Positions 22,609 to 33,815 are shown, numbered from the stretch's first letter. The stretch: DNA of 64,000 nt from an uncultured Gammaproteobacteria bacterium (GCA_913060975.1 CAJXVC010000003.1:1-64000); one strand, 5' to 3'. Program-made: numbers and translations. The notes: generated by a model from the letters alone, not told the origin.

Positions 22609-23022
22609 GTGTTACAACCAAAGCGAACAAAATTCCGCAAGCAGATGAAGGGCCGCAATCGTGGTCTGGCACTGCGCGGTAGCAACGTAGATTTCGGCGA
22701 ATTTGGCCTGAAATCACTGTCACGTGGACGTCTGACGGCACGCCAGATTGAAGCAGCACGTCGTGCTATGACTCGTAAGATCAAGCGTGGCGGTAAGATC
22801 TGGATTCGTGTTTTTCCTGACAAGCCAATTACCCAAAAGCCTTTGGAAGTACGTCAGGGTAAAGGTAAGGGTAGTGTTGAATACTGGGTAGCCCAGATTC
22901 AGCCAGGTCGTGTCATGTTTGAAATTGAAGGTGTTGATGAAGAATTGGCGCGTGAAGCATTTACATTGGCTTCATCCAAGCTGCCTTTCGAAACCACTTT
23001 CGTTAAACGAACGGTGATGTAA
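22609..23022 (+). CDS. rplP: 50S ribosomal protein L16
   Basis: L16 helps form the A-site tRNA binding region. 137 residues as usual, beginning [18 protein letters not shown]. The conserved [21 protein letters not shown] loop holds the usual Arg hydroxylation site. The start is GTG. Its stop overlaps rpmC by one base (TAATG). Confidence 0.97.
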   Translation: MLQPKRTKFRKQMKGRNRGLALRGSNVDFGEFGLKSLSRGRLTARQIEAARRAMTRKIKRGGKIWIRVFPDKPITQKPLEVRQGKGKGSVEYWVAQIQPGRVMFEIEGVDEELAREAFTLASSKLPFETTFVKRTVM

Positions 23023-23234
23023 TGAAAGCGAGCGAGTTACGAGAAAAGTCTGTAGAAGAACTGCAATCACAATTGCAGGATCTCTATAAAGATCAGTTTA
23101 GCTACCGTATGCAGAAGAGCACTGGCCAATTGGCTCAAACTCATCTGGTTGGTGGAGTGAAGCGTGATATAGCGCGAGTAAAGACGCTGATCGCCGAAAA
23201 GCAGAGTACAGCTCAAGTCAAAAGTGAGTCATAA
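23022..23234 (+). CDS. rpmC: 50S ribosomal protein L29
   Basis: L29 sits beside L23 at the tunnel exit. The protein has 70 residues, slightly longer than in E. coli (63), and starts [15 protein letters not shown]. It shows the two-helix pattern with [20 protein letters not shown]. Its ATG overlaps the rplP stop, and rpsQ follows two bases after its stop. Confidence 0.96.
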   Translation: MKASELREKSVEELQSQLQDLYKDQFSYRMQKSTGQLAQTHLVGGVKRDIARVKTLIAEKQSTAQVKSES

Positions 23235-23236
23235 AC

Positions 23237-23506
23237 ATGTCTGAATCACAGGAAAAGTTAGCTCGCACAGCGACTGGCAAGGTAATCAGCAACAAGATGG
23301 ACAAGTCCATCGTTGTATTGGTTGAGCGCCGCGTACGTCACCCGTTGTACGGCAAGATCATCAAGCGATCTACCAAGATCCATGCGCATGATGCCAACAA
23401 TGAGTGTCTGCCAGGCGATGGCGTAACGATTAAGGAAGTTCGTCCGATTTCGAAAACCAAGTCCTGGACTCTGGTTTCAGTCGACAACCGGGCGGCGCAG
23501 GTTTAA
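23237..23506 (+). CDS. rpsQ: 30S ribosomal protein S17
   Basis: S17 is a primary 16S-binding OB-fold protein. The 89 residues include [20 protein letters not shown] and [18 protein letters not shown]. It closes the S10 operon; rplN of the spc group begins 70 bases on, after a short AT-rich spacer without a clear terminator. Confidence 0.97.
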   Translation: MSESQEKLARTATGKVISNKMDKSIVVLVERRVRHPLYGKIIKRSTKIHAHDANNECLPGDGVTIKEVRPISKTKSWTLVSVDNRAAQV

Positions 23507-23576
23507 TTAGAAATTTGCTTAGCAGCAGAATTGGAAAATCTGTGTCTGGTTTACAGATACAAGATGGAGTGAATCG

Positions 23577-23945
23577 ATGATTCAAGTGCAGTCATACTTA
23601 GATGTAGCCGATAACAGCGGCGCCCGACGCGTCATGTGTATCAAGGTGCTGGGTGGTTCGCATCGCCGTTACGCGCGCATTGGCGACATCATCAAGGTCA
23701 CCGTCAAGGAAGCGATTCCACGCGGTAAAGTAAAGAAAGGTCAGGTTGTGACTGCTCTGGTAGTACGCACTAAGAAGGGCGTACGTCGGGGCGACGGATC
23801 ACTCATTCGGTTTGATGACAATGCAGCAATCCTGCTTAACAGCCAGGATGCCCCAATTGGTACCCGTGTATTCGGTCCAGTGACCCGGGAGCTTCGCAAC
23901 GAGAAATTCATGCGAATTATCTCCCTGGCACCTGAGGTGCTGTAA
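23577..23945 (+). CDS. rplN: 50S ribosomal protein L14
   Basis: L14 contacts the 30S subunit in bridge B8. 122 residues as in E. coli. It starts [19 protein letters not shown] and has the [16 protein letters not shown] and [13 protein letters not shown] blocks. It is the first gene of the spc operon order seen in other gammaproteobacteria. Confidence 0.98.
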   Translation: MIQVQSYLDVADNSGARRVMCIKVLGGSHRRYARIGDIIKVTVKEAIPRGKVKKGQVVTALVVRTKKGVRRGDGSLIRFDDNAAILLNSQDAPIGTRVFGPVTRELRNEKFMRIISLAPEVL

Positions 23946-23985
23946 GCACACGCGCCGGTTGGATAGATAAGAGAGATAGTGACTA

Positions 23986-24300
23986 ATGAATAAGTTAAAG
24001 CGTGATGATGAGGTGGTTGTAACCACCGGTAAAGACAAAGGTAAACGTGGAACTATCTCGCGCATAGTTGGCAAGGACCGCGTAATTGTGGCCGGCGTCA
24101 ACATGGTGAAGCGCCACACCAAACCTAATCCTAATGCGGGTCAGCCCGGCGGGATTGTAGAGAAAGAAGCCTCGTTGCACATTTCGAATGTGGCGATCTT
24201 CAATGCTGAAACCAACAAGGCAGACCGTGTTGGTATCAAGGTTTCGGAAGATGGCGACAAGAAGCGAGTTTATAAGTCAAACGGTCAAGAAATAGATTAA
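23986..24300 (+). CDS. rplX: 50S ribosomal protein L24
   Basis: L24 starts 50S assembly. It has 104 residues with the N-terminal KOW motif ([15 protein letters not shown]) and the [12 protein letters not shown] segment. Placed between rplN and rplE as expected. Confidence 0.97.
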   Translation: MNKLKRDDEVVVTTGKDKGKRGTISRIVGKDRVIVAGVNMVKRHTKPNPNAGQPGGIVEKEASLHISNVAIFNAETNKADRVGIKVSEDGDKKRVYKSNGQEID

Positions 24301-24318
24301 TTATTGGTAGGTTGCCAG

Positions 24319-24927
24319 ATGGCTCAACTAAGAGAGTATTATCACAAAGAAGTCGTGCCGGCGTTGACCCAACAGTTTGGGTACGACAATCCAATGCGCG
24401 TGCCGAAAATCACCAAGGTCGTCCTTAATATGGGCTTGGGTGAGGCTGTTGCCGACAAGAAGATTCTTGAGAACGCGACAAATGATCTGGAAATGATTGC
24501 AGGCCAAAAAGTGGTTGTCACTATGGCGCGCAAATCTATTGCCGGTTTCAAAATTCGCGAAGGTTGGCCAGTAGGAGCCAAGGTGACATTGCGCGGTGAG
24601 CGCATGTACGAATTCCTTGAGCGTCTGGTTGGTATCGCAATTCCGCGTATCAGAGACTTCCGTGGCCTGAGCCCCAAGTCTTTTGATGGCCGTGGCAACT
24701 ATGCGATGGGCGTAAATGAGCAAATCATTTTCCCGGAAATTGAATACGACAAGATTGATGTACTGCGCGGTCTGGATATCACTATCACGACTACCGCTCA
24801 GACAGATGATGAGGGCCGAGCGCTTCTAGCTGCTCTACGTTTCCCATTCCGTGGTCTTGCTCCAGCTGGAGCTGATGCACAGGAAAAAGAAGCCGCCCCT
24901 GCAGCCGAAAATAAAGAGGAGTCTTGA
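24319..24927 (+). CDS. rplE: 50S ribosomal protein L5 with a C-terminal extension
   Basis: L5 binds 5S rRNA and the P-site tRNA. ATG at 24319 ([10 protein letters not shown]) is preferred over the in-frame TTG at 24304 because it matches the family N-terminus. The core runs to about residue 179 and includes [18 protein letters not shown]. The protein then continues with an Ala/Glu-rich polar tail of about 23 residues ending KEES that is absent from E. coli L5 (179 residues). There is no frameshift, so the tail seems genuine. rpsN begins one base after the stop. Confidence 0.96.
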   Translation: MAQLREYYHKEVVPALTQQFGYDNPMRVPKITKVVLNMGLGEAVADKKILENATNDLEMIAGQKVVVTMARKSIAGFKIREGWPVGAKVTLRGERMYEFLERLVGIAIPRIRDFRGLSPKSFDGRGNYAMGVNEQIIFPEIEYDKIDVLRGLDITITTTAQTDDEGRALLAALRFPFRGLAPAGADAQEKEAAPAAENKEES

Positions 24928-24928
24928 T

Positions 24929-25234
24929 ATGGCAAAGTCTTCGATGATTGCCAGAGAGAAAAAGCGAACGCTGACTGTTCAGAAGTTCGCTGCAAAGCGC
25001 GCTGAGCTGAAAGCGATCCTGAAAGACGTGAATGCTAGCGATGACGAAAAATGGGATGCCCAGGTCAAGCTGCAAAAAATGCCGCGTGATGCTAGCCCCG
25101 TTCGTCAACAGAACCGCTGTCGACTGACTGGTCGCCCTCATGGTGTTTATCGAAAATTTGGCTTGTGCCGTAATAAATTGCGTGAAGCAGCCATGCGCGG
25201 TGACGTGCCTGGGCTGACCAAGGCAAGCTGGTAG
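24929..25234 (+). CDS. rpsN: 30S ribosomal protein S14
   Basis: S14 lies in the 30S head. ATG at 24929 gives 101 residues, the long zinc-free form ([14 protein letters not shown] start, [19 protein letters not shown] near the end). The open frame extends upstream into rplE, but the family N-terminus and an AGAGGAG site fix this start. Confidence 0.97.
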   Translation: MAKSSMIAREKKRTLTVQKFAAKRAELKAILKDVNASDDEKWDAQVKLQKMPRDASPVRQQNRCRLTGRPHGVYRKFGLCRNKLREAAMRGDVPGLTKASW

Positions 25235-25249
25235 TCGGGAGAGACACTT

Positions 25250-25645
25250 ATGAGCATGACAGATCCAATAGCAGATTTCCTGACGCGCATTCGCAACGCC
25301 CAAATGGCGCAAATGCCAGTAGTGAGCTGCCCTTCATCAAAATTGAAGGTTGCCCTGAGCGATGTGCTCCAGGCTGAAGGTTACATCGGTGGCTACGCTA
25401 TCGACGAGAACGGCGGAAAGCCGGTTCTGAATGTGAACTTGAAATACTTTAAAGGTAAGCCCGTGATCGAAGAGATCAAGCGAGTGAGCCGACCTGGTCT
25501 TCGTTCTTACAAAGGTAAGGAAGACTTGCCGAAGAATCGACAAGGACTGGGAATTACAGTTTTATCAACCAGCAAAGGGTTGATGACTGACAAGCAAGCA
25601 GAAGCTGCCGGTATAGGTGGCGAGGTGCTTTGCAAAGTTTTCTAA
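25250..25645 (+). CDS. rpsH: 30S ribosomal protein S8
   Basis: S8 binds 16S helix 21 and in E. coli represses the spc operon. 131 residues, start [18 protein letters not shown]. The C-terminal [20 protein letters not shown], which contacts rRNA, is conserved. Ribosome site GGGAGA precedes ATG. Confidence 0.97.
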   Translation: MSMTDPIADFLTRIRNAQMAQMPVVSCPSSKLKVALSDVLQAEGYIGGYAIDENGGKPVLNVNLKYFKGKPVIEEIKRVSRPGLRSYKGKEDLPKNRQGLGITVLSTSKGLMTDKQAEAAGIGGEVLCKVF

Positions 25646-25670
25646 TGATTTTTGTGTAGGTCGAAGCGAC

Positions 25671-26204
25671 ATGTCCAGAGTAGCTAACAGCCCGATTCCA
25701 TTACCGAAGGGCGTAGAAACAAAATTCACCGACACCGAGATTTCGGTGAAGGGTTCGAAGGGAACATTGCAGTTGGCCTTGCATCGGCTGGTGAGTGTTT
25801 CCCAAGACGGTGAAGTACTGCAGATTGCGGCCACCAGTGGTTCGCGTCAAGCCAATGCTATGGCGGGTACGTTCCGTTCTTTGATCAACAACATGGTTGT
25901 TGGTGTGAGTGAAGGTTTTGAAAAGAAGCTTGAACTGCAAGGCGTTGGTTATCGCGCCAAGGCTCAGGGTAAGACTCTGAACCTGACAGTTGGTTATTCA
26001 CATCCGATCGACTACGCCTTGCCAGAAGGTGTAACCGCGGATACGCCAACGCAGACCGAGATTGTTATTACTGGTGCTGACAAGCAATTGGTTGGACAGG
26101 TAGCAGCGGAAATCCGCAAATTCCGTCCACCTGAGCCTTACAAGGGCAAGGGTATTCGCTACGCCAATGAGCGTGTGTTCAGAAAAGAAGCGAAGAAAAA
26201 GTAG
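25671..26204 (+). CDS. rplF: 50S ribosomal protein L6
   Basis: L6 sits near the sarcin-ricin loop. ATG at 25671 ([14 protein letters not shown]) gives 177 residues, equal to E. coli. The C-terminal signature [15 protein letters not shown] is intact. The frame is open upstream to 25617, overlapping rpsH, but that extension is not part of the family. Confidence 0.97.
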   Translation: MSRVANSPIPLPKGVETKFTDTEISVKGSKGTLQLALHRLVSVSQDGEVLQIAATSGSRQANAMAGTFRSLINNMVVGVSEGFEKKLELQGVGYRAKAQGKTLNLTVGYSHPIDYALPEGVTADTPTQTEIVITGADKQLVGQVAAEIRKFRPPEPYKGKGIRYANERVFRKEAKKK

Positions 26205-26214
26205 GGTCTAAATT

Positions 26215-26565
26215 ATGAGCGTTAAGAAAACTGCTCGCCTGCGTCGCGCACGTCGAGCCAGAGCAAAAATCAGTGAGCTGCGAGTACACCGTCTATGTGT
26301 GTATCGTTCGCCGCGTCACATCTATGCGCAGATCATTGCGCCTACCGGAAGTGAAGTACTAGTAAGCGCTTCAACTGTCGAGAAAGATTCAAAGACAGGT
26401 TCTACCGGTAACATCGAAGCGGCTGGCAAGATTGGCAAATTGATTGCCGAACGAGCCAAGGCTGCAGGAATTGAGAAGGTTGCGTTTGACCGTTCCGGTT
26501 ATGCGTACCACGGCCGCGTTAAGGCGCTGGCCGAAGCCGCCCGTGAAGGCGGTTTGGACTTCTAA
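26215..26565 (+). CDS. rplR: 50S ribosomal protein L18
   Basis: L18 carries 5S rRNA into the 50S subunit. 116 residues with the basic N-terminus ([16 protein letters not shown]), the [15 protein letters not shown] segment and the C-terminal [20 protein letters not shown] block. It follows rplF by 10 bases. Confidence 0.97.
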   Translation: MSVKKTARLRRARRARAKISELRVHRLCVYRSPRHIYAQIIAPTGSEVLVSASTVEKDSKTGSTGNIEAAGKIGKLIAERAKAAGIEKVAFDRSGYAYHGRVKALAEAAREGGLDF

Positions 26566-26627
26566 CGAGTTTTGATTTTCGAATCGGGGCATTGACGCTC
26601 TGGTTATAGTTGAACAGGTTTATTGAT

Positions 26628-27137
26628 ATGGCATTTAAAGACGAGCCAGGCAAAAACGAAGAAGGTCTGCAAGAAAAGCTGATCCAGGTTAATCGTGTAG
26701 CCAAGGTGGTAAAAGGTGGTCGAATCTTTGGATTCACTGCATTGACAGCTGTTGGCGACGGTAACGGTCGAGTTGGCTTTGGTCGTGGTAAGGCGCGTGA
26801 AGTGCCTCTGGCGATCCAAAAGGCGATGGAATCTGCGCGCCGTAACATGATCTCCGTTAGCCTGGATGGCAATACTTTGCAGTATCCGGTTAAAGCTCGT
26901 CACGGTGCTTCGAAGGTTTACATGCAGCCAGCATCAGAAGGTACCGGTGTGATTGCCGGTGGTGCGATGCGCGCCATCCTTGAATTGGCTGGTGTACAGA
27001 ACGTTCTTGCAAAGTGCTATGGCTCTACCAATCCGGTCAACGTAGTTAACGCGACCTTTAAAGGTCTGCGCGATATGCGTGCTCCGGAAGAAATTGCTGC
27101 CAAGCGCGGCAAGACAGTTGAGGAAATTGTCGGTTAG
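26628..27137 (+). CDS. rpsE: 30S ribosomal protein S5
   Basis: S5 lines the mRNA tunnel; mutations give spectinomycin resistance. ATG at 26628 ([10 protein letters not shown]) gives 169 residues (E. coli 167). The N-terminal dsRBD-like fold with [16 protein letters not shown] and [15 protein letters not shown] is wild type in the spectinomycin loop. A frame extension to 26610 is not needed. Confidence 0.97.
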   Translation: MAFKDEPGKNEEGLQEKLIQVNRVAKVVKGGRIFGFTALTAVGDGNGRVGFGRGKAREVPLAIQKAMESARRNMISVSLDGNTLQYPVKARHGASKVYMQPASEGTGVIAGGAMRAILELAGVQNVLAKCYGSTNPVNVVNATFKGLRDMRAPEEIAAKRGKTVEEIVG

Positions 27138-27225
27138 CCCTTAGGGCTAATCATCGAGGTTAATCCTTAGCGGCAGATATTTTCCGCAAGGCTTAACGAA
27201 AAGTTCTAGATTGGATTAGACAGCG

Positions 27226-27414
27226 ATGGCCAAGAAGACAGTCAAAATTACATTAGTCCGCAGCCCAATCGGTTCATTACCGAAGCACAAACTGTGTCTG
27301 CAGGGGCTGGGGTTACGCAAGATGCATCAGTCTGTTGAAGTGGAAGACACTCCAGCGGTGCGTGGAATGATTAACAAGGTTAACTATTTGTTAGCCATTG
27401 AAGGCGAGGCCTGA
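27226..27414 (+). CDS. rpmD: 50S ribosomal protein L30
   Basis: 62-residue small subunit protein of the 50S with [18 protein letters not shown] and [17 protein letters not shown]. It follows an 88-bp spacer that contains a small TTAGCCC/GGGCTAA palindrome at the end of rpsE. rplO starts two bases after the stop. Confidence 0.96.
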   Translation: MAKKTVKITLVRSPIGSLPKHKLCLQGLGLRKMHQSVEVEDTPAVRGMINKVNYLLAIEGEA

Positions 27415-27416
27415 GC

Positions 27417-27920
27417 ATGCAACTGAATAACTTGAGCCCGGCACCGGGCAGCACCAAAGCACGCAAGCGCGTTGGCCGCGGCATCGGCAGTGGCTGGGGT
27501 AAAACCTGTGGCACGGGTCACAAGGGTCAGAAGTCACGCAGCGGCGGTAGTGTTAAACCAGGATTCGAAGGCGGTCAGATGCCTTTGCAAATGCGTCTGC
27601 CGAAATTCGGTTTTAGTTCCCGAATCGGTCGCGTATCGGCTGAAGTCCGCACTAGCGAATTGAACAAGATCGATGCTGATGTCATCAATCTGGAAGCCTT
27701 GCGCAAAGCCAACCTGATCACAGCTGACATCAAGCGAGCCAAGATCATGTTGTCTGGCGATGTGACTAAAGCAGTCACTATAGAAGGCGTTGGTGTGACT
27801 AAAGGCGCCCGCGCAGCGATTGAAGCAGCCGGCGGCAAGGTAGTTGATGCTGAAGCTCCTGCCAAGCCTGCTAAATTGGCCAAGAAGCCAAAGAAAGACG
27901 AAGCGGCTGGCGACAAGTAA
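27417..27920 (+). CDS. rplO: 50S ribosomal protein L15 with a basic C-terminal tail
   Basis: L15 is a late assembly protein. The family core ([22 protein letters not shown] start, [21 protein letters not shown]) accounts for about 144 residues. A further 20 or so Ala/Lys/Pro-rich residues ([13 protein letters not shown] type) extend it to 167. Like the rplE tail this is in frame and without disruption. secY begins 52 bases later. Confidence 0.97.
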   Translation: MQLNNLSPAPGSTKARKRVGRGIGSGWGKTCGTGHKGQKSRSGGSVKPGFEGGQMPLQMRLPKFGFSSRIGRVSAEVRTSELNKIDADVINLEALRKANLITADIKRAKIMLSGDVTKAVTIEGVGVTKGARAAIEAAGGKVVDAEAPAKPAKLAKKPKKDEAAGDK

Positions 27921-27972
27921 TAGAAGTAACTAGTTAGTAACTGTTAGTAACTAAGAGTACGTAGATTTAATA

Positions 27973-29295
27973 ATGGCAAAACCAAACATTAATCCAGAAA
28001 ACATAGGCGCCGGTCTCGGTGAACTGAAGTCACGCCTGTTGTTCCTGCTGTTTGCCATATTCGTCTACCGAATTGGTACGCATATTCCTGTACCTGGAAT
28101 TGATCCCCTGCAGCTGCAGGCGTTCTTTACCCAGAACGAAGGCACGTTTGCGGATCTGTTCAATATGTTTTCCGGTGGTGCACTGGAGCGTATGAGTATT
28201 GTTGCCCTTGGCATCATGCCGTACATCTCAGCATCCATCATCATGCAGCTTCTGACTGCCGTTAGCCCACAGCTGGATCAGCTGAAGAAAGAGGGTGAGT
28301 CAGGTCGCCGCAAGATTACTCAGTACACGCGCTACGGTGCGTTGGTATTGGCAACAGTGCAGGGTACTGGTATGACCGTTGGTCTGCTGGCTCCCATGGC
28401 TTATAGCCCAGGTCTGGCCTTTAATCTGACCGCGATTATTTCGCTGGTAACCGGCGCCATGTTCCTGATGTGGCTGGGTGAGCAGATCACTGAGAAAGGT
28501 ATCGGTAACGGTATTTCGATGCTGATTTTTGCCGGCATTGTGGCAGGTTTTCCAGCTGCGGTTGGCACAGCGTTGTCCCAGGCTTATGAAGGCCAGATCA
28601 GTGGCGTGCTGTTACTGGTTGTTGGTTTGATCGCTATCGGTGTCATCGCCTGTATTGTTTATGTGGAGCGTGCACAACGCCGCATTACAGTGAATTACGC
28701 AAAGCGTCAGCAAGGTCGCAAGATGTATCAGGCACAAGCCTCTCACTTGCCGCTGAAGATCAATATGGCGGGCGTGATTCCAGCGATTTTTGCCAGCAGT
28801 ATTTTGTTGTTCCCCGCGTCACTGGGCCAATGGTTCGGTCAGGCGGACGGCTCTGAATGGCTACAGGATCTGGCTTTGTTAATTGGTCCAGGTCAACCGC
28901 TGTACATCATTATTTTCAGCGCCATGATTATTTTCTTCTGCTTCTTTTATACCGCATTGGTGTTTAACCCACGCGATGTTGCAGAGAACCTGAAGAGGTC
29001 AGGTGCGTTCATTCCGGGGATTCGTCCTGGTGAACATACCGCTCGTTATATCGATGGGGTAATTACTCGCCTGACTATGTTCGGTGCGGTTTACATTACC
29101 CTGGTTTGTTTGCTGCCGAATTTCATGCAGATGATGGCGAACGTGCCTTTCAATTTAGGCGGCACTGCCCTGCTGATTTCTGTAGTGGTGACCATGGATT
29201 TCTGGTCTCAGGTTCAGTCTCATCTGATGTCACATCAGTATGACTCCCTGATGAAGAAGTCCAAACTTGGCAATTATGGCCGCACTGGCATATAG
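27973..29295 (+). CDS. secY: Preprotein translocase subunit SecY
   Basis: SecY is the protein-conducting channel and partner of SecE at 118-486. The 440 residues show ten hydrophobic segments. The conserved [14 protein letters not shown] plug-region loop and the cytoplasmic loop [21 protein letters not shown] are present. The order rplO-secY-rpmJ is the usual end of the spc operon. Confidence 0.98.
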   Translation: MAKPNINPENIGAGLGELKSRLLFLLFAIFVYRIGTHIPVPGIDPLQLQAFFTQNEGTFADLFNMFSGGALERMSIVALGIMPYISASIIMQLLTAVSPQLDQLKKEGESGRRKITQYTRYGALVLATVQGTGMTVGLLAPMAYSPGLAFNLTAIISLVTGAMFLMWLGEQITEKGIGNGISMLIFAGIVAGFPAAVGTALSQAYEGQISGVLLLVVGLIAIGVIACIVYVERAQRRITVNYAKRQQGRKMYQAQASHLPLKINMAGVIPAIFASSILLFPASLGQWFGQADGSEWLQDLALLIGPGQPLYIIIFSAMIIFFCFFYTALVFNPRDVAENLKRSGAFIPGIRPGEHTARYIDGVITRLTMFGAVYITLVCLLPNFMQMMANVPFNLGGTALLISVVVTMDFWSQVQSHLMSHQYDSLMKKSKLGNYGRTGI

Positions 29296-29318
29296 CCGGG
29301 TGATGACGGAGAGTACCG

Positions 29319-29435
29319 ATGAAAGTTAGAGCGTCAGTAAAGAAAATTTGCCGTAACTGTAAAGTCATCCGACGAAACGGTTCGGTACGAGTAATTTGTA
29401 GCGCAGAGCCTCGCCATAAGCAGCGGCAGGGTTAA
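29319..29435 (+). CDS. rpmJ: 50S ribosomal protein L36
   Basis: This 38-residue gene is too short for routine ORF lists. Translation gives [20 protein letters not shown] and ends EPRHKQRQG, the full family pattern. Three Cys (11, 14, 27) and His 33 form the zinc site, so this is the zinc-binding (C+) form. CGGAGAG precedes ATG. Position between secY and rpsM agrees. Confidence 0.97.
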   Translation: MKVRASVKKICRNCKVIRRNGSVRVICSAEPRHKQRQG

Positions 29436-29486
29436 GCGACTAATTGATAAGCGTCTTTAAGACGAAAGGGAAAACGGAGTAAATCT

Positions 29487-29843
29487 ATGGCACGTATTGC
29501 CGGGGTTAACATACCAGATAACAAGCACATCGTAATTTCGTTACGTTATGTGTTCGGTGTCGGGCCAACTAAAGCCAGTGCGATCTGTGATGCAACTGGT
29601 ATTGAGCCGACTACCAAGACAAGTGAATTGAGCCCAGAGCAACTTGATACGTTGCGTGCGGAAGTCGGCAAGTTGAGCACCGAGGGTGACCTGCGCCGCG
29701 AGATCTCAATGAACATAAAGCGTCTGATGGACCTGGGTTGTAACCGTGGTATTCGCCATCGTCGTTCTTTGCCGGTTCGTGGTCAGCGAACCAAGACAAA
29801 TGCACGTACGCGCAAAGGCCCGCGTAAACCAATTAGGAAATAA
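29487..29843 (+). CDS. rpsM: 30S ribosomal protein S13
   Basis: S13 forms bridges with the 50S head. 118 residues as in E. coli, starting [18 protein letters not shown]. The C-terminal [20 protein letters not shown] stretch is the tRNA-contacting tail. It opens the alpha operon; rpsK follows after two bases. Confidence 0.98.
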   Translation: MARIAGVNIPDNKHIVISLRYVFGVGPTKASAICDATGIEPTTKTSELSPEQLDTLRAEVGKLSTEGDLRREISMNIKRLMDLGCNRGIRHRRSLPVRGQRTKTNARTRKGPRKPIRK

Positions 29844-29845
29844 CC

Positions 29846-30244
29846 ATGGCAAAGCCATCATCAAATAAATCGAGCAAGAAAAAAACGCGCACTGCGGTTA
29901 TTGACGGCATTGCATTTATCCATGCGTCTTTTAACAACACGATTGTCACGATTACAGATCGTCAGGGCAATGCTCTGAGCTGGGCAACTGCTGGCGGTTC
30001 CGGTTTCCGTGGCTCTCGTAAGAGCACACCTTTTGCTGCGCAGGTTGCAGCCGAAAAGGCCGGTAAATCAGCCATCGAATTGTACGGTCTGAAAAATCTG
30101 GATGTGAAGGTGAATGGTCCAGGTCCAGGTCGTGAATCGGCTGTTCGAGCATTGAATAACTGTGGTTTGAAAGTTAGCAACATCACAGATGTGACCCCAA
30201 TTCCGCACAATGGTTGCCGTCCGCCTAAGAAACGGCGCGTGTAA
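29846..30244 (+). CDS. rpsK: 30S ribosomal protein S11
   Basis: S11 lies on the 30S platform near the E site. 132 residues (129 in E. coli) with [20 protein letters not shown] and the C-terminal [18 protein letters not shown]. The Asn in HNGC is the position that is often isoaspartyl-converted in relatives. Confidence 0.97.
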   Translation: MAKPSSNKSSKKKTRTAVIDGIAFIHASFNNTIVTITDRQGNALSWATAGGSGFRGSRKSTPFAAQVAAEKAGKSAIELYGLKNLDVKVNGPGPGRESAVRALNNCGLKVSNITDVTPIPHNGCRPPKKRRV

Positions 30245-30259
30245 ACAGGAGAATAGAAT

Positions 30260-30880
30260 ATGGCCCGCTATTTAGGCCCGAAATGTAAGCTGTCTCGCCG
30301 TGAAGGAACAGATCTGTTTCTGAAGAGTGGCGTGCGCCCGATCGACAGTAAGTGCAAGACCGAAGCAATTCCTGGTCAGCACGGACAACGTCGCGGCCGC
30401 CTGTCAGACTACGGTGTGCAATTGCGTGAGAAGCAAAAAGTTCGTCGAACTTACGGTGTTCTCGAAAAGCAGTTTCGCGGTTACTACAAGGAAGCTGCCC
30501 GTCTGAAGGGCGCAACCGGTGAGAACCTCCTGCAACTGTTGGAATGTCGTCTGGACAATGTTGTTTATCGTATGGGCTTCGGCTCCACACGTGCCGAGTC
30601 TCGTCAGCTGGTAAGTCACAAAGCCATCACTGTTAATGGTGAAGTGGTCAACGTGCCTTCTTACCAAATTGCTGCTGGTGATGTCGTGGCTATTCGCCAA
30701 AAAGCGAAAGAACAACTGCGAATCAAATCTGCTTTGGATCTGGCCTCACAGCGTAGCCCTATCGATTGGGTGTCTGTAGACCAGAGCAAGTTGGAAGGTC
30801 AATTTACTCGTATTCCTGAGCGCACCGATCTGGCGCAGGAAATCAACGAGAACCTGATCGTCGAGCTTTATTCCAAGTAG
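30260..30880 (+). CDS. rpsD: 30S ribosomal protein S4
   Basis: S4 nucleates 30S assembly and is the alpha-operon repressor in E. coli. The protein has 206 residues: [20 protein letters not shown] at the N-terminus and the S4 RNA-binding domain with [25 protein letters not shown] precedes ATG. Confidence 0.98.
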   Translation: MARYLGPKCKLSRREGTDLFLKSGVRPIDSKCKTEAIPGQHGQRRGRLSDYGVQLREKQKVRRTYGVLEKQFRGYYKEAARLKGATGENLLQLLECRLDNVVYRMGFGSTRAESRQLVSHKAITVNGEVVNVPSYQIAAGDVVAIRQKAKEQLRIKSALDLASQRSPIDWVSVDQSKLEGQFTRIPERTDLAQEINENLIVELYSK

Positions 30881-30908
30881 TGAACTAATCACACAAAGGG
30901 TGGATTAC

Positions 30909-31907
30909 ATGCAAATTTCTTTATCTGACTTTTTAACACCACAAGTGATACAGGTCGAAGAGTTCGACAAGTGTCATTCCAAGGTGGTGCTGGAGCCGCT
31001 GGAGCGCGGTTTTGGCCATACGCTGGGCAACGCACTGCGTCGTATTTTGCTGTCATCTATGCCTGGTTGTGCTGTGGAAGAAGTCGAAATTGATGGTGTT
31101 GTTCACGAATACAGCACTATTGAAGGCGTTCGCGAAGATGTTATTGAAATCCTGCTAAACCTGAAAGGTGTAGCAGTTGTTCTGAATAACAAAGACGAAG
31201 CCGTACTGACACTGTCAAAGAAAGGTTCTTCAACAGTCACTGCTGCAGACATCGAAACAGATCACGACATTGAGATCATTAACCCTGATCACGTGATTGC
31301 GCATCTGAATGGCAATGGTGAGTTGAACATGCGTCTGACTGTTCGTAAAGGTCGTGGTTACTCTCCTGCTGATTCCCGCACCGAAGAGGACGATGAGACT
31401 CGCGCAGTTGGTAAACTGATGTTGGATGCGTCTTACACGCCAGTGACTCGCGTTTCCTACTCTGTTGAGAATGCGCGTGTTGAGCAACGTACTGACCTGG
31501 ACAAGCTGATTATTGATCTGGAAACCAACGGTACAATCGATCCTGAAGAGGCGATTCGCCGCGCTGCGACTATCCTGCAGCACCAGTTGAGCGTATTTGT
31601 TGACCTGCAAAGCGAAATCATCGCCGAACCAGAGCAGCAAGAAGATGAAATTGATCCGATCCTGCTGCGTCCGGTGGATGATCTGGAATTGACAGTTCGT
31701 TCTGCGAACTGCTTAAAAGCAGAAGATATCTACTACATCGGTGATTTGATTCAACGCACTGAAGTAGAACTGCTGAAAACACCTAACCTGGGCAAGAAGT
31801 CCCTGACTGAAATTAAGGATGTATTGGCGACTCGTGGACTGTCACTGGGTCTGCGCCTCGAAAATTGGCCGCCATCCAGCCTCAAGTCAGATGACCGCGC
31901 AGCCTGA
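30909..31907 (+). CDS. rpoA: DNA-directed RNA polymerase subunit alpha
   Basis: Alpha dimerises to start RNA polymerase assembly and its C-terminal domain binds UP elements and activators. ATG at 30909 (MQISLSDFL) is chosen over GTG at 30900 because AAAGGG at 30895 is spaced for it and the family starts there; this gives 332 residues. The NTD has [18 protein letters not shown], and the CTD has [17 protein letters not shown] and [13 protein letters not shown]. It lies between rpsD and rplQ. Confidence 0.98.
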   Translation: MQISLSDFLTPQVIQVEEFDKCHSKVVLEPLERGFGHTLGNALRRILLSSMPGCAVEEVEIDGVVHEYSTIEGVREDVIEILLNLKGVAVVLNNKDEAVLTLSKKGSSTVTAADIETDHDIEIINPDHVIAHLNGNGELNMRLTVRKGRGYSPADSRTEEDDETRAVGKLMLDASYTPVTRVSYSVENARVEQRTDLDKLIIDLETNGTIDPEEAIRRAATILQHQLSVFVDLQSEIIAEPEQQEDEIDPILLRPVDDLELTVRSANCLKAEDIYYIGDLIQRTEVELLKTPNLGKKSLTEIKDVLATRGLSLGLRLENWPPSSLKSDDRAA

Positions 31908-31991
31908 TAACGCTTAAGTTGCGAAAAAGCTGACTGGTCATGTGACTGGCAGCTAATTAGAAAGTAGCGAGAATTTTAAAGGTATAAAGTT

Positions 31992-32396
31992 ATGCGTCAT
32001 CGACACAGTGGCCGCCAGCTAAACAGAAACGCCTCTCATCGTTCGGCAATGTTTCGTAATATGACTACTTCGCTGGTAGAGCATGAAATTATCAAGACAA
32101 CTCTGATCAAAGCCAAAGAGCTTCGGTCTGTTGCCGAGCCATTGATCACGTTGGCCAAAAAAGACAGCGTCGCCAATCGTCGCCTTGCCTTTGACCGCCT
32201 GCGTAACAAGGCAACAGTCGGCAAGTTATTTGCTGAATTAGGCCCGCGTTATGCTAATCGCCCGGGTGGATATATCCGTATCCTCAAGTGTGGTGAGCGA
32301 GCTGGAGACAAGGCGCCAATGGCCTATGTTGAGCTGGTTGATCGCCCGCAGGCGGTAGATTTTGAAGCCGAAGCAGAAACAACTGCAGAAGGCTAG
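31992..32396 (+). CDS. rplQ: 50S ribosomal protein L17
   Basis: L17 lies at the tunnel exit. 134 residues, starting [20 protein letters not shown], with [20 protein letters not shown] near the end and a short acidic tail. It ends the alpha operon and is followed by a good terminator. Confidence 0.97.
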   Translation: MRHRHSGRQLNRNASHRSAMFRNMTTSLVEHEIIKTTLIKAKELRSVAEPLITLAKKDSVANRRLAFDRLRNKATVGKLFAELGPRYANRPGGYIRILKCGERAGDKAPMAYVELVDRPQAVDFEAEAETTAEG

Positions 32397-32421
32397 CTCT
32401 CTGTCAGAGTGACAGATTCAG

Positions 32422-32453
32422 ACCCGGCTACTTCACAGTAGTCGGGTTTTTTG
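32422..32453 (+). terminator. Rho-independent terminator after rplQ
   Basis: ACCCGGCTACT (32422-32432) pairs with AGTAGTCGGGT (32437-32447), one mismatch, and is followed by a six-T run. It ends the 14-kb ribosomal block. Confidence 0.9.
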
Positions 32454-32481
32454 TTTTCTGGGCCCAACAATTCGCTACAAT
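32451..32481 (+). promoter_or_regulatory. Weak candidate promoter of the aminotransferase gene
   Basis: TACAAT (32476-32481) is a good -10 element 45 bases upstream of the aminotransferase ATG. The only -35-like sequence is TTGTTT with a 19-base spacer overlapping the rplQ terminator tail, so the assignment is tentative. Confidence 0.35.
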
Positions 32482-32525
32482 AGTCGAGCAGTCCCTAAAA
32501 TTTCCCGCCAATTTCAAAAAGTGAT

Positions 32526-33710
32526 ATGACTATGACTCAGAGCTTTCATCCGCCGCAAAGAACTCTGATGGGTCCTGGCCCATCGGATGTAAACCCGCGA
32601 ATTCTCGAGGCATTGTCACGGCCCACCATCGGCCATTTGGACCCTGCATTCATCGCTATGATGGACGAGGTTAAAGGCCTTCTGCAGTTCGCCTTTCAGA
32701 CCGAGAACGAGCTTACTTTCCCGGTTTCTGCACCGGGTTCGGCCGGCATGGAAACTGTCTTTGTGAATTTGTTGGAGCCAGGCGACAAGGTCGTTATCTG
32801 CCAAAATGGTGTATTTGGTGGCCGCATGAAGGAAAACGTTGAACGCTGTGGGGCTCAGGCCATCATGGTTGAAGACGAATGGGGTGCCACTGTCGATATC
32901 GACAAGGCTGAGCAGGCACTGGCAGATAATCCCGATGCCAAGGCCCTGGCTTTTGTACACGCTGAAACATCCACGGGTGCACGTAGTGATGCGCAGGCGC
33001 TATGTGCGCTGGCACAGAAATACGATTGTCTGAGTATTGTTGATGCGGTGACTTCGCTGGGTGGTATTGAACTGGATGTGGATGGCTGGGGGATCGATGC
33101 GATTTATTCAGGCACCCAAAAATGTTTATCCTGTGTCCCGGGTATCTCTCCGGTTAGTTTTTCAGACCGGGCTGCCAACGTGATTCGCTCACGCAAGCAT
33201 AAGGTGCAAAGCTGGTTTCTGGATTTGAATCTGGTGATGGGCTATTGGGGTTCGGATAACAAGCGCTCTTATCACCATACCGCGCCAGTTAACTCGCTTT
33301 ATGCCTTGCATGAATCTCTGGTGATACTGCAGGAAGAAGGCCTCGAAGCTGCCTGGCAGCGTCATGCATTAAATCATGCAGCCTTCGCAGCTGGTATTGA
33401 AGCGCTGGGCTTGTCTTTTGTAGTCGCTGAAGAGTTTCGTTTGCCACAGCTCAATGCTGTGCGTTTCCCAGATACCGTCGATGATGGCGCAGTACGCACG
33501 CGATTGCTGAATGACTACAATCTGGAAATCGGTGCCGGTCTCGGCGCACTTGCCGGAAAAGTCTGGCGCATAGGCTTGATGGGTTACGCCAGCAATCCGC
33601 AGAACGTTTACAACTGTCTCAGTGCGCTCGGCAATGTACTGAGCAGTATGGATGTGAAGGTCAATGTGTCTGCTGCGATAGCCGCCGCCGAAGGCGTTTA
33701 TTCGAGTTAA
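32526..33710 (+). CDS. Class V aminotransferase, alanine/serine-glyoxylate type
   Basis: PLP enzyme of the alanine-glyoxylate / serine-glyoxylate / serine-pyruvate group, which converts glyoxylate to glycine using an amino-acid donor. The 394 residues open with the family start [17 protein letters not shown]. The PLP lysine is predicted at residue 199 in SGTQKCLS, and the C-terminal [19 protein letters not shown] loop is typical. It stands alone between the alpha operon terminator and a DMT transporter. The exact amino donor cannot be set from sequence. Confidence 0.85.
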   Translation: MTMTQSFHPPQRTLMGPGPSDVNPRILEALSRPTIGHLDPAFIAMMDEVKGLLQFAFQTENELTFPVSAPGSAGMETVFVNLLEPGDKVVICQNGVFGGRMKENVERCGAQAIMVEDEWGATVDIDKAEQALADNPDAKALAFVHAETSTGARSDAQALCALAQKYDCLSIVDAVTSLGGIELDVDGWGIDAIYSGTQKCLSCVPGISPVSFSDRAANVIRSRKHKVQSWFLDLNLVMGYWGSDNKRSYHHTAPVNSLYALHESLVILQEEGLEAAWQRHALNHAAFAAGIEALGLSFVVAEEFRLPQLNAVRFPDTVDDGAVRTRLLNDYNLEIGAGLGALAGKVWRIGLMGYASNPQNVYNCLSALGNVLSSMDVKVNVSAAIAAAEGVYSS

Positions 33711-33815
33711 AACTTGCAGCTGATACCGCTAAGGGATTGGCTGCAGCAACGAATCCTGGGCTCTTTCCAGAGTCGCTAACTTTTCACAGTCCTGCTGTGG
33801 CAAGGTGAATTTTTC

